A DNA stretch of 64,000 nucleotides from Streptomyces sp. NBC_00273. GTDB taxonomy: Bacteria > Actinomycetota > Actinomycetes > Streptomycetales > Streptomycetaceae. The stretch's first letter is position 1. The number at the start of each line of letters is the position of its first letter. Both the position numbers and the translations under genes were made by a program. The notes beneath the pieces were generated by a model, which did not search any database, had not been told where the DNA came from, and saw only the letters and a program-made list of their open reading frames with translations. The DNA is taken from the NCBI RefSeq assembly GCF_036178145.1, contig NZ_CP108067.1:8757001-8821000 (forward strand). The letters run 5' to 3'. Of this stretch, positions 1-9,800 are shown piece by piece.

Positions 1-421
1 CGGCGTCCTGGGGCTGGCCGCTCTCCAGCTGCTGCTGGCGCTGTGGATGTACGGCCGGCTGCCCGGGGTGCGCCGGGTGCCGGGCCCGGTGCCGCTCACC
101 CACCGGATCGTCGGTGCGGTCCTGTTCGTTCTCACCGTCCCGATCACGGTGCACTGCATCCAGGCGTACGGCGTGCAGCTGAACGGCTCGCGCGTGGCAG
201 TGCACTCGATCGCGGGCTGCTTCTTCTACGGGGCCTTCGCCGCCAAGGTCCTGCTGGTACGGAGCCGGCACCTGCCGGGCTGGGCCCTGCCGCTGGCGGG
301 GGGCGCGCTGGTGGTCGCGGTGGTGGTCCTCTGGTACACGAGTGCGCTGTGGTACTTCAACGGAAACGACGTGCCACTGCTGTCGCTCGGACACCACCAC
401 CTGCCACCGGGGCAGGTGTGA
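1..421 (+). CDS. DUF6529-like integral membrane protein (3' part)
   Basis: The reading frame is open from base 2 to the TGA at 419-421, so the start lies before the window; the first ATG visible (47) is probably internal because the upstream residues (a Leu/Ala-rich helix) are coding-like. About 139 residues are visible, with three or four hydrophobic segments, conserved His residues in HRIVG and VAVHSIAG, and an LPGWALPLAGG loop. This resembles the actinobacterial DUF6529 family, which often lies next to Rieske iron-sulphur proteins, so a heme or redox role in the membrane is possible but inferred. The annotation as DUF6529 is from memory of the family pattern. Confidence 0.7.
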   Translation, partial: GVLGLAALQLLLALWMYGRLPGVRRVPGPVPLTHRIVGAVLFVLTVPITVHCIQAYGVQLNGSRVAVHSIAGCFFYGAFAAKVLLVRSRHLPGWALPLAGGALVVAVVVLWYTSALWYFNGNDVPLLSLGHHHLPPGQV

Positions 422-710
422 TGCGGCCACTGGAGCCTGATCCCGAGGCCGGAGGGCCTGCTCTACGTACCGGCGCCCTCACCGGGCCGCACCGTCCCTG
501 ACGCGCCCTCCGCCAACGAAGGCGCCCCGTTCCAGCCCCGGCGCCGGACCGACAGGTGTCCGAGGCCCGTACGGCGGCCGAGCGGGGGCTGTACGACGCG
601 GTTGCGACCGCTCCGGCCCATGATCAGGGCGGTCGCGTGTCCCCGCCTTACCGAATGTGGCGAACTGTCATAATCCGTCCCGTTCTATCAGCCCGGTCGG
701 GAGGATTGCT

Positions 711-2285
711 GTGACTATCTGTCAAAGCGTGAGGGGGGCGGGCGCGCAAGAGGCCCTCCCGTCGTCGGCGCCGCCTGGTCTTCGAGTGCGTCGTTCGTGG
801 TGGGGTGGGTTGCTGCGGGCGCTGGTGGCAGGTCTCGTTCTAGTGGCCGGCCTGGCCCTGCCCGTGGTGGCCCCGCAGCCCGCCCAGGCCGTGCCGCCCG
901 GCACCTACGCCTACGTCGCCAACTTCAACTCTGACACGGTGTCGGTGATCGACACGGCGACGAACACGGTGGTGGTCACGGTTCCCGTCGGCGATGCGCC
1001 GTGGGGAGTGGCGGTGTCGCCGGACGGCACCCGCGCCTACGTCACCAACCGCGCCGATGGCACGGTGTCCGTGATCAACACCGCGACCGACGCCGTCGTC
1101 GCCACCGTCCCCGTCGGCCTCGAGCCCCTCGGGGTGGCGGTGTCGCCGAACGGCACCCGCGCCTACGTCACCAACTACGGCGCCGACACGGTGTCCGTGA
1201 TCAACACGAGCACCAACTCGGTGGTCGCCACCATCCCCGTCGGCGATGCTCCCCTCGGGGTGGCGGTGTCGCCGAACGGCACCCGCGCCTACGTCACCAA
1301 CTCCGACGCCGACACGGTGTCCGTGATCAAAACCGCCACCAACACCGTCGTGGCGACCGTCCCCGTCGGCGACTTCCCGTTCGGGGTGGCGGTGTCGCCG
1401 GACAGCACCCGCGCCTACGTCACCAACTACGGCGCCGACACGGTGTCCGTGATCAACACGGCGACGAACACGGTCGTCGCCACCGTCTCCGTCGGCGATG
1501 CGCCCCAGGGGGTGGCGGTGTCGCGGGACGGCACCCGCGCCTACGTCGTCAACGCCAACGCCAACACGGTGTCCGTGATCAACACGGCGACGAACACGGT
1601 CGTCGCCACCGTCTCCGTCGGCGCTGCGCCCCGAGAGGTGGCGCTGTCGCCGGACGGCACCCGCGCCTACGTCACCAACGCCAACGACGGCACGGTGTCC
1701 GTGATTAGAACCGACACCAATATCGTCGTGGCCACCGTCCCCGTCGACTACCTCCCGTTCGGGGTGGCGATCGGGGTCGTGCCCAGGCCGGCTCCGGCGC
1801 TGACGCTGATCAAGCTCACCGCCGGCGGGACGTTCACCCAGGGTGGGCAGGGCACCTACACCCTCACCGCCACCAACACCGGCAACCTGCCCACCGACGG
1901 CAGCACCGTCACCCTCACGGACACCCTCCCCACCGGCCTGACCCCGGTCAGCTTCTCCGGCACCGGATGGACCTGCACCCTCACCCCGCTGTCCTGCACC
2001 CGCAGCGACATCCTCGCCCCCGGCGCCAGTTACCCGCCCCTCACCCTCACCGTCCGGATCGCCCCCCACGCGCCGAAGCAGGTCACCAACACCGCCACCG
2101 TCACCGGCGGCGGCGCCGCCGGCACCAGCACCGCCACCTCGACCACCACCGTCGACAGGAAGCAGCAGCCCAAGCCCCCGCACCACGGCCGCCCAGGCCA
2201 CGGCAAGCCGGGTCACGGCAAGCCGGGCCACGGGAAGCCGGGCCACGACCGGCCCAACCACGGCCACCGCCCCGGCCCCCGGTAA
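711..2285 (+). CDS. Secreted YVTN beta-propeller protein with DUF11 domain and His/Gly/Pro tail
   Basis: Start chosen at GTG 711 because GGGAGG (699-704) sits six bases upstream; an in-frame GTG at 657 has no such site. Residues about 25-60 form a Sec signal peptide ending AQA before VPPG. Residues 64-357 are seven 42-residue YVTN repeats (GTRAYVTN...TVSVINTATN...VGVAVSPD type), which fold as blades of a propeller. Residues about 365-490 are a DUF11-like beta-sandwich (TYTLTATNTGN, TLTDTLPTGL), usual in exported surface proteins. The last 35 residues are PGHGK-type repeats rich in His, Gly and Pro, perhaps metal- or wall-binding. No sortase motif is seen. The binding partner is unknown. A strong hairpin follows the stop. 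Confidence 0.88.
   Translation: MTICQSVRGAGAQEALPSSAPPGLRVRRSWWGGLLRALVAGLVLVAGLALPVVAPQPAQAVPPGTYAYVANFNSDTVSVIDTATNTVVVTVPVGDAPWGVAVSPDGTRAYVTNRADGTVSVINTATDAVVATVPVGLEPLGVAVSPNGTRAYVTNYGADTVSVINTSTNSVVATIPVGDAPLGVAVSPNGTRAYVTNSDADTVSVIKTATNTVVATVPVGDFPFGVAVSPDSTRAYVTNYGADTVSVINTATNTVVATVSVGDAPQGVAVSRDGTRAYVVNANANTVSVINTATNTVVATVSVGAAPREVALSPDGTRAYVTNANDGTVSVIRTDTNIVVATVPVDYLPFGVAIGVVPRPAPALTLIKLTAGGTFTQGGQGTYTLTATNTGNLPTDGSTVTLTDTLPTGLTPVSFSGTGWTCTLTPLSCTRSDILAPGASYPPLTLTVRIAPHAPKQVTNTATVTGGGAAGTSTATSTTTVDRKQQPKPPHHGRPGHGKPGHGKPGHGKPGHDRPNHGHRPGPR
900..1781 (+). repeat. Seven tandem 126-bp repeats encoding YVTN blades
   Basis: Seven units of exactly 126 bp start at 900, 1026, 1152, 1278, 1404, 1530 and 1656. 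Blocks such as ACGGTGTCCGTGATCAACAC and GGCACCCGCGCCTACGTCA recur almost unchanged, so the DNA itself is repetitive, not just the protein. Units 5 and 6 are the most alike. The first and last units are the most divergent, as expected after internal duplication. Confidence 0.9.
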
Positions 2286-2306
2286 CCGCACACCGGCACG
2301 GCGAAC

Positions 2307-2350
2307 GCCCCGGCGCCGGCCGCCCACCCTCGGGCCGGCGGCGCCGGGGC
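2307..2350 (+). terminator. GC-rich hairpin after the YVTN gene
   Basis: GCCCCGGCGCCGGCC (2307-2321) pairs with GGCCGGC..GGCGCCGGGGC ending at 2350, with a three-base insertion in the right arm. It begins 22 bases after the stop of the propeller gene. No T-tract follows, as is usual in streptomycetes. Confidence 0.7.
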
Positions 2351-2576
2351 ATCCCGTGACCGGGCAACGACTGAACCGGCCCGCGACGTACGGTGGAGAC
2401 GTGGCACGTACCGGTCCGGGCTGCCAGAACGGTGGTTCGGTGGAGTAGGCGCCGCCCGGGCGGGTGTGGTCGGTTCGGTCCTCGGCTGCTGGAGGACTCG
2501 TACGGCGTCTTCGATGCGGCCGACGTCGATGAGGCGCCAAGCTCCTCGCCGGTGCCACCCGCACCCTGCAGAAGAG
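2351..2576. other. Intergenic segment with a possible TPR-gene remnant
   Basis: No intact gene is convincing here. On the minus strand around 2460-2560 a frame reads AWRLIDVGRIEDAVRVLQQ, which resembles a tetratricopeptide helix pair of the kind found in streptomycete TPR proteins. It has no start, no ribosome binding site and no further repeats, so it may be a decayed fragment or chance. Confidence 0.3.
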
Positions 2577-3104
2577 CTAGGTCCTGTCGTCGAAGGGGGG
2601 CCGCGACGCATCCAGGTCGCGCCAAGGACCGTCCGGCAGCAGGGCGGCGAGTACGGACAGCAACGTCGGCGGCTCGACCCGATCCAGCAGCGTGTTCAGG
2701 TCGGACCAGTCGATCCACGCGTGTGCGTGGAAGTTGACCTGCTCATCCGGGAGGAGGCCGGTCGTGCTCAACGTCGGCCGATCCTCGGCGAACCGGGCCA
2801 CGAAGAAGTGCTCCGACCCGACGTACCGCTTCCCGTTCCACCGGACGTCCCGTTCGACCGGCACGGACCGGTCAAGGACCGCAGCGGGGTCCAGGCCCGT
2901 CTCCTCCGCCAGCTCTCGCCGGGCCGCGATCAGCGGTGTCTCGCCCGGCTCGATGCCGCCACCAGGCGGCTCCCAGAGCATCACGCCGTCGAACGGATCG
3001 CGCCAGTGCAGCAGGAGCAGGCGCTGGGCGCCGTCCAGGCAGATCACCCGCACGGCGGGCCGATGTGTCGTCTCCACGGCCCCGACCCTACTGGACCACG
3101 CCAT
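2577..3104 (-). CDS. NUDIX hydrolase
   Basis: A 175-residue protein with a complete Nudix box, GGIEPGETPLIAARRELAEE followed by TGL (roughly residues 49-72), matching GX5EX7REUXEEXGU. The glutamates coordinate Mg2+ for hydrolysis of nucleoside diphosphate-linked substrates; the substrate cannot be read from sequence. The N-terminal strand (PAVRVICLDGAQRLLLLHWRD) and WEPPGGG are typical of streptomycete ADP-ribose/MutT-type members. The start lies 7 bases after the stop of the response regulator on the same strand, with a GAGGGG site, so it is probably co-transcribed with the kinase/regulator pair upstream. Confidence 0.9.
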   Translation of the reverse strand: MAWSSRVGAVETTHRPAVRVICLDGAQRLLLLHWRDPFDGVMLWEPPGGGIEPGETPLIAARRELAEETGLDPAAVLDRSVPVERDVRWNGKRYVGSEHFFVARFAEDRPTLSTTGLLPDEQVNFHAHAWIDWSDLNTLLDRVEPPTLLSVLAALLPDGPWRDLDASRPPFDDRT

Positions 3105-3111
3105 GCCCCCC

Positions 3112-3777
3112 TCAGCCGAGCCAGCCGGGGCGGACCAGGCCGGATTCGTAGGCCAGGACGACCAGCTGGGCGCGATCGCGGGCGCCCAACTTCACCATGG
3201 TGCGGCTGACGTGCGTCTTCGCGGTGAGGGGGCTGACGACCAAGCGGCGGGCGATCTCCTCGTTGGACAGGCCCATGCCCACCAGGGCCATCACCTCCCG
3301 TTCCCGGTCGGTGAGTCGGCCCAGCCCGGCTGCCGTGGCGGGTTGCTTCGAGCGGGCCGCGAATTCCGCGATCAGGCGGCGGGTGACGCCGGGGGACAGG
3401 AGGGCGTCGCCCGCGACCACCGCCCGGACCGCCCGCAGCAGTTCCTCGGGCTCGGTGTCCTTGACGAGGAAGCCGGAGGCGCCCGACCGGATCGCCTCGA
3501 AGACGTACTCGTCGAGTTCGAAGGTGGTGAGCATGACCACCCGCACGGCGGCCAGGGATCCGTCCTCGCCGATCCGGCGGGTCGCGGCGAGTCCGTCGAG
3601 CACCGGCATCCTGATATCCATCAGCACGACGTCGGGGTGCAGCTCCCGGACCAGCCGAACGGCCTCCTCGCCGTCGGCGGCCTCGCCCGCCACCTCGATG
3701 TCGGGCTGGGCGTCGAGCAGGGCCCGGAACCCGGCCCGGACGAGCAGTTGGTCGTCGGCGAGCAGTACGCGGATCAC
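3112..3777 (-). CDS. Two-component response regulator, NarL/LuxR type
   Basis: A 221-residue protein with an N-terminal receiver domain (ADD near residue 8, phospho-acceptor D54 in VLMDIRMP, conserved K in FLVKDTEP) and a C-terminal LuxR helix-turn-helix (LTDREREVMALVGMGLSNEE, about residues 155-215). It starts at GTG 3777, which overlaps the TGA of the kinase gene (GTGA) and has AAGGAGG just upstream, so the two are translationally coupled. It should be the cognate regulator of the HisKA_3 kinase at 3774-4976; the target genes are unknown. Confidence 0.95.
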   Translation of the reverse strand: MIRVLLADDQLLVRAGFRALLDAQPDIEVAGEAADGEEAVRLVRELHPDVVLMDIRMPVLDGLAATRRIGEDGSLAAVRVVMLTTFELDEYVFEAIRSGASGFLVKDTEPEELLRAVRAVVAGDALLSPGVTRRLIAEFAARSKQPATAAGLGRLTDREREVMALVGMGLSNEEIARRLVVSPLTAKTHVSRTMVKLGARDRAQLVVLAYESGLVRPGWLG

Positions 3778-4976
3778 GGGTCCTCCTTGAACGCGTCGGC
3801 CTTCGGCGGGAGCACGGCGATCACTCGGAAGCCGCCGTCCGGTCGCGGGCCGGCCTCGACGGTGCCGCCCAGGGCCGAGGCCCGCTCGCGCATCCCGACG
3901 AGGCCGTTGCCGCCGCCCGGGGTGCCGCCCGCGGCCGGGCCGTCGTCGTCCACCCGTAGTTCCAGGACGTTCGGCCGCCAGGTGAGGCGGATACGGGCGG
4001 CGCGCGACCCGGAGTGGCGCATCACGTTGGTCAGAGCCTCCTGCAGGATGCGGAAGGCGGCGAGGTCCACGCCGGGAGGCAGCGCCCTGGGCTTCCCCTC
4101 GACCGAGACCTCCACGGTCAGCCCGGCCGCCGCGGCCTGCCCCACGAGCTCGGGGAGGCGGTCCAGACCGGGCGCGGGGGAGCGCGGCGCCTCGCCGGGG
4201 GAGCGCAGGGTGTCGAGGACCTGCCGGACCTCGCCCAGCGCCTCTTTGCTCGCCGCCTTGATGGTGGCGAGCGCCGTACGGGCCTGCTCCGGATCGGAGT
4301 CGAGCAGGGCCAGCCCGACCCCCGCCTGGACATTGATCACCGAGATGCTGTGGGCGAGGACGTCGTGCAGTTCCCGCGCGATCCGCAGCCGCTCCTCGTC
4401 CACCCGGCGCCTCTCGGCCGCCGCCCGCTCGACCCCTTCCCGGACCCACTGCTCCCGGCGTACGCGCACCAGTTCTGCGACGGCGAGCACCGCGAGCACC
4501 CATGCGGTGACGCCGGCTTCCTGCGTCCAGGGCGCCGGGCCGTCCCCGGCGGGCGGGAGCCAGCGGTAGAGCCAGTGCCCGATGAGCAGGTGTCCGGCCC
4601 AGAACAGGCCGACGGCGCCCCAGGCGGCCCGGCGGTGGCCGGCGACGACGGCTGCGAAGCAGGCCAGGGCGAGACTGAGGAACACCGGCCCGTACGGGTA
4701 GCCGGCACCCACGTAGACCAGGGTGACGACGCTGACCCCGTACGCCACGGCCACCGGGTACCGGTGCCGCACCACGAGCAGAGCGGGCCCGATCAGCAGC
4801 AGGAGCCGGGCGAAGCCGTCCAGTGCCAGGTGCCCGCTCTGGGCGTGCGCGGCCCACCCAGCGCCGATCTGCGTGAAGACGGCCACGAGCAGCGCCGAGC
4901 GCCAGGCCGGGCTCCGCCCGGTCCGCTCCACCCACCGCCGCCACGGGGGACCCGGGCGCTCGCGCAGCTCTTCCAT
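3774..4976 (-). CDS. Sensor histidine kinase, HisKA_3 type
   Basis: A 400-residue protein. Residues about 25-170 hold five or six hydrophobic segments with only short loops, so it is likely a membrane-sensing (intramembrane) kinase without a large external domain. Residues about 195-260 are the dimerisation domain with phospho-accepting H204 in RELHDVLAHSISV. A HATPase_c domain follows (EALTNVMRHS N-box, DDDGP, GNGLVGMRER). This is the NarL-partner class common in actinobacteria. It is the first gene of a kinase/regulator/NUDIX run on the minus strand. Confidence 0.93.
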   Translation of the reverse strand: MEELRERPGPPWRRWVERTGRSPAWRSALLVAVFTQIGAGWAAHAQSGHLALDGFARLLLLIGPALLVVRHRYPVAVAYGVSVVTLVYVGAGYPYGPVFLSLALACFAAVVAGHRRAAWGAVGLFWAGHLLIGHWLYRWLPPAGDGPAPWTQEAGVTAWVLAVLAVAELVRVRREQWVREGVERAAAERRRVDEERLRIARELHDVLAHSISVINVQAGVGLALLDSDPEQARTALATIKAASKEALGEVRQVLDTLRSPGEAPRSPAPGLDRLPELVGQAAAAGLTVEVSVEGKPRALPPGVDLAAFRILQEALTNVMRHSGSRAARIRLTWRPNVLELRVDDDGPAAGGTPGGGNGLVGMRERASALGGTVEAGPRPDGGFRVIAVLPPKADAFKEDP

Positions 4977-5278
4977 ACGGCCACGCTAGACGGCGTCCGC
5001 CGTCACCCGCGTCACCCCGGCGTAGCGTTTCAGGCGTACTCCCCACGTAGTACCTGTACCCGGCTTTTCGGCCTCTCGGACGACGCTACGACCTGCGGCG
5101 AAGGGCGACCGGCACCTGCTGGTGAAGGCGGGCGGATCAGGCTAGGTTGCACGGAAGCGGAGGCTGTCGTGGACATCCGCCCCCGGCACCCGCCGGTTGC
5201 CCCTCTGCCGTAAATTGTCGAACGGTCCGCCGGGAAGGCGGGGCAAAAGGTACGAGTTTGGGCAGGTGTGGGCAGGAC
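4977..5278. other. Divergent intergenic region
   Basis: Separates the minus-strand kinase gene from the plus-strand hypothetical at 5279. Near the kinase start there are iterated CGTCACC-like words (about 5000-5022) that could be regulator sites, but I cannot define a palindrome. No RNA gene or terminator is visible. Confidence 0.3.
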
Positions 5279-6511
5279 ATGGCACGACGCGGACGTATGG
5301 AAGCGGACCGAGGTGCCACCCCCGCCGCGCCCGCTGTGCCCGGCTCCGAGATAGCCGCGGCAGCCGACGGCGGGAGCGCGGCCCGGGGCTGGCTCCGACT
5401 GGGACGGGACGGGCGGCTCACCGCCTATGCGAGCTGCGCCGAAGGCCTGGTGCGCTGGACCGAGTCCGCGCCCGGCTCCGACGTCTGGCAGGGCCCCGAG
5501 CTGTTCCCCGTCGAGGGATGGGCGGGCCGGTTCACACTGGCCCAGGACTCCAACGGGTTCGTCTGGTTCGCCGGCACCCGCTTGCGGGAAGGGGCGCCGG
5601 GCGGCCGCGAGCTGATCATCGCCACCCAGTACCAGACCGGTCGCCCGCTCGGCGATTGGCGCGCGGTGGGCAACCCGTTCCCGGAACGCAAGCGGGAGCA
5701 GGGACGCGGTTCGGAGCAGCCCCAGGGGCAGGAACAGCCCGAGCCGGGGGCGGAGTCGGGGGCGGATCCGGGGGCGCCCCTGCCCCCGCCCGGAGACCCG
5801 ATCGTGCTTCCCGACGGCACCGGCGCGCTCCACGTCCTCACCACCCGGTTCGGTGTGGGAGTGCGCGGCCGGACCCGGAGGGCCGATGGCGTATGGGGCA
5901 AATGGGCCGACTATCAGGGCAAATGGGTGCGCGGGTCCGTCGTCCCCCTGGTGACCGCCCAGGGCCGGGCCGAATTCCTGGTCACCTTCCGGGGCGGGGC
6001 CTCGTACTGGGGCCAGGACGCGCCGGGAAGCGACTTCAGATGGCTCGGGCGCATGAAGGCCGATGCCGTGGAGGGGACCTACAGCTCCCATGAGACGGGT
6101 CCCGGCACCGGCACGTACTTCTGGCGTCACCCGGCGGACGGCGGCGTCATCGCCTACCGCCCCCAGGCTCCCGCCGGTCCGTTGCCCGCGCTCATGCCGC
6201 TGGGGGGCGCGGGCGGCGTCGGTCCGGTGGGTGTCGCCCGTACGCGCATCGGCGGGTACGACTGCACCGTCCTGCTGCAGCGGGGGGCCGAGGGTTACCC
6301 GGAGATCGCCGCCTACCCGACCGAGGGCGAGCAGTACGGCACGTGGTGGGCCCCTGTGGGGGACCGGTGCGCGGGGCTGCCGGCCATCTCGCCCGATGCC
6401 CGCGGCTCGGTCACGATCGCGATGATTGACATGGACGGTGGGCTGCTGGTCGCCCGGCAGGATCCGACGGACCCCGGACTCGCCTTCGGCCCGTGGTGTC
6501 GGGTGGGGTGA
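5279..6511 (+). CDS. Hypothetical protein, tachylectin/propeller-like
   Basis: 410 residues from ATG 5279 (AGGA four bases upstream; the frame is open further back but the upstream part is poorly coding). There is no signal peptide or membrane segment. The protein is rich in Trp and Gly with repeated short motifs such as RLGRDGRL, WAGRFTLAQDSNG, VWGKWADYQGKW and GTWWAPVG, spaced like blades of a lectin-type propeller. A low-complexity Gln/Glu/Gly/Pro linker occupies about residues 140-170. I do not recognise the family; a carbohydrate-binding or structural role is a guess from fold pattern only. It stands alone between two intergenic regions. Confidence 0.7.
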   Translation: MARRGRMEADRGATPAAPAVPGSEIAAAADGGSAARGWLRLGRDGRLTAYASCAEGLVRWTESAPGSDVWQGPELFPVEGWAGRFTLAQDSNGFVWFAGTRLREGAPGGRELIIATQYQTGRPLGDWRAVGNPFPERKREQGRGSEQPQGQEQPEPGAESGADPGAPLPPPGDPIVLPDGTGALHVLTTRFGVGVRGRTRRADGVWGKWADYQGKWVRGSVVPLVTAQGRAEFLVTFRGGASYWGQDAPGSDFRWLGRMKADAVEGTYSSHETGPGTGTYFWRHPADGGVIAYRPQAPAGPLPALMPLGGAGGVGPVGVARTRIGGYDCTVLLQRGAEGYPEIAAYPTEGEQYGTWWAPVGDRCAGLPAISPDARGSVTIAMIDMDGGLLVARQDPTDPGLAFGPWCRVG

Positions 6512-6859
6512 TCCACCTCACCCGAATGCCCGTCCTGCGGCGACCGGAGCAATGCTTCCACGTCCCGCACCCTGGGCCTACCGGGAGTTGACCTGCGCCG
6601 CGGGTGCGGGAAGTCGCCGCTCATTCGCAAACGTGAAGCTTCGGGCGTGTGAGGCGCTCATGAATACTTGCTCGCCATTAAGTGATTGGCCTACGCTGCG
6701 CAGACGCTGTCAAGGTCGTATAAGTGTGCGGTCGACTGCGGTGGGGCTGGTCGAGTGTTCGGGGAGCGGTGGGTGACCAGATTCAGGGGCGGGTCTGGCG
6801 GTGCGTCCCGGCAACTTCCGGTGCGCCGTGAGAAGTGTGTCTATCGAGGAGCTTTCTGA
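6512..6859. other. Intergenic region, upstream of wall-polymer operon
   Basis: 348 bases with clearly lower GC content than the surroundings, especially 6600-6720. It contains the promoter candidate listed separately. I see no small open reading frame with a ribosome binding site and no clear hairpin. Confidence 0.4.
6668..6697 (+). promoter_or_regulatory. Candidate promoter of the GT2-TagF operon
   Basis: TTGCTC at 6668-6673 and TACGCT at 6692-6697 are separated by 18 bases in an AT-richer stretch, a fit to housekeeping sigma-type boxes. It lies about 160 bases upstream of the GTG start at 6860, leaving a long leader. Confidence 0.4.
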
Positions 6860-9800
6860 GTGGCAGGTATGCCCCGCCTGAGTGTTGTCGTGCCCTTCCA
6901 GGACGTTGAGATATACCTCCAGGAATGTCTGGAATCGATAGCCCGGCAGACGTTCTCGGCACTCGAAGTGATCATGGTCGATGACGGCTCGACCGACTCC
7001 TCGACGGCCATAGCCGCCGACTTCGCCCGCCGCGACCCCAGGTTCAAGCTCCTGCGCCAGGATTCGATGGGGCCGGGGCATGCCCGTAATGTCGGCATTC
7101 GAGCCGCTCATCCGCAGGCCGAATTCCTCGCGTTCGTCGACGGCGACGACGTCATACCCGAGTACGCCTACGAGCTGCTCGTGCAGACCCTCGAAAGCTC
7201 CGGTTCCGATTTCGTGTCGGGCAACGTGCAGATGATGAACTCCACCAAGAGGTGGCAGTCCCCCCTGCACAAGGCGCCCATGCAGAAGAGCCGGCGCGGC
7301 ACGCACATCACCAAGCTGCCGGACCTCATCTACGACCGCACCGTGTGGAACAAGGTGTTCCGCCGGTCCTTCTGGGACTACCACTACATCGCGTTCCCCG
7401 AGGGCGTCATGTACGAGGACTCCTGGGTCAACATGTTCGCCCACTTCCGGGCCGCCAAGGTCGACATCCTCACGGACATCGTCTACTTCTGGCGGCGGCG
7501 CGAGGGTGGCGCGGCCCCCTCCATCACCCAGCGGCACACCGAGTTCAGCAACCTCCAGGACCGCGTCTCCGCGGTCCAGTCGGTCAGCCGCTTCCTCGCC
7601 GGCCACCGTGCCCGGTCCTACTCGGACCACAAGCGCAAGTACGACCTGGCCTGCCTGAAGTCGGACCTGATGCTGCACCTGAAGGTGCTGCCGGACGCCG
7701 ACGAGGAGTACCAGGACGCCTTCATGCAGTGGGCGAACGAGTTCCTGGACGAGGCCGACGCCGACATCATCCAGGACCTTCCCGCCGACGCCCGGGTCAA
7801 GTGGCTCCTGGTGCGCGAGGGGCGCCTGAAGGAACTGCTCGACGTCGTCGAGTTCGAGCGCAAGGGCGGGCCCCTGCCCGTCCAGCGACGCTTCCACCGC
7901 TACCTCAACTACCCCTACCTCGGCGACCGTTCGATCGGCCTCGACAAGAGCGCCTACCGGCTCGACAAGGAACTCTCGCTCCACGGCTCGCTGATCCGGG
8001 CGGCCTGGGACGACAACGACCACCTGACCCTGGAGGGGTCCGCGTACGTCCGCTTCATCAACGTGCACAAGCGGCACATGTCGATGAAGGCGATCGCGCT
8101 GCGCAACAAGAAGCAGGGCCGCGTGGTCGTCGCCAAGGCGAAGACCACCTATTACCCGCAGGCCACCGAGTACTCGAACCAGAACCGCTATTGCTACGAC
8201 TGGTCCGGCTTCCAGGTCAGCTTCGACACCAGCCGCCTCAAGCGCAAGGGCGAGTGGGTCGAGGGGACCTGGGACGTCGCGGCGGGCGTCCTGAGCCGCG
8301 GCCTGTTCCGCTACAAGGGCATAGCCCGGGGCGGCGCCGGCAGCGCCGCCAACCCGCCCTACCGGTACGTGGACAAGAACGTCCGCGTCGTGCCCCTCTT
8401 CCTCCAGGGCAAGCTCAAGCTCCGCGTCGAGACGGTCCGTTGCCGCATCACCCGGCACCGCATGGTCGGTGACCACATCGAGCTCGGCGGTGTCTACCTC
8501 GGTCCCAAGCTCCCCGAGTGGGCCAAGTTCCGGGTGACCAGCATGAGCGGCGCCGGCCGCCACGACTCGTGGGTCAACTTCACGCCCGGCGGCGAGGGAT
8601 GGTACCTCTTCGTCACCCGCATCCCGGTCAAGGCGCTCGTTCCCGGACACCGCACCAATTCCTCGGACGGGGTCCCGGAGACCTGGAACACCGGTGCCAA
8701 CGGCTGGAAGACCACCTTCCACGTCGAGGGACGCAAGGCGGCCATCTACCCCGTCATGGCGGAGGACGCCACCGACGGCCACTACCGGATGCCGGCCGGG
8801 CTGCAGACCGAGGGCGGGGACCGCGAGGTCTTCGTGCACCGCAACGGCTCCGGCTACGTGGTGCTGTTCGAACGGGACACCCTGCCGCTGGCCAAGTCCG
8901 CCACCTGGCGCGACGACGGCTCGCTGGAGGTCGTCGTCGGCTACGCCGCGCAGGACATGCTCGACGCGTCCGAGTACGCCATGGCGCACGTCGTCGTACG
9001 CTCCCGCGCGCACGGCGCCGAACGCGTCGCCCCGATCACCTGGTACGGCGACGAGTTCCGCTTCGTCGTCACCCCCGCCGCGATGCGCACGCTGGCCGGC
9101 GACATCCCGCTGGCCTCCGGCCGCTGGGACTTCTTCCTGCGCCGCCAGGACCCCTCCGCGGTCACCCCGGAGAACCGCACCGGCGACCTCATGATCAAGA
9201 TGACGCAGGATCTGATCCCCACCCTGCCCCGGGACATGGCCAGCAACGAGCGCCGCTACGAGCTGCAGTCGGAGGCCTACGACCGGCTCTCGCTGCTGGT
9301 CCACTCGGCGATGCCGGACGAGGCCCGCGGCCCCTACCGGCAGAAGCTGATGCGCACCAAGACGTATCCGGCGGCCCGCCGCAAGCCCGTGATGCAGGCC
9401 GTGCTCTTCGACGCCTTCAAGGGGACCCAGTACTCCGACAGCCCGCGCGCGCTGCACGAGGAGATGGTCCGCCGGGGCCTGGACCTCGAACACCTGTGGG
9501 TGGTGCGCGACGACCAGGTGGACGTTCCCCCCACCGCACGGCCCGTGCGCATGTGGTCCCCCGACTGGTACGAGGCCATGGCCCGGGCGAAGTACGTCGT
9601 GGCCAACAACCACCTGCCGGACTGGTTCGAGAAGCGCGAGGGACAGGTCGTCGTGCAGACCTGGCACGGCACCCCGCTCAAGCGCATCGGACACGACATC
9701 GAAGCCGTGCACTTCGCGGACAAGCGGTACCTGGAGCGCGTGGAGAAGGAGGTGCAGAACTGGGACATGCTGGTGTCCCCGAACAGCTTCAGCACCCCGA

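Noticed and set aside
900..1781. CRISPR-like regular repeats
   Set aside because: Units are 126 bp without spacers and encode YVTN blades in frame, so they are protein repeats.
840..2564. Long minus-strand frame across the propeller gene
   Set aside because: A shadow of the repeat DNA; products are Gly/Val/His repeats without domain character.
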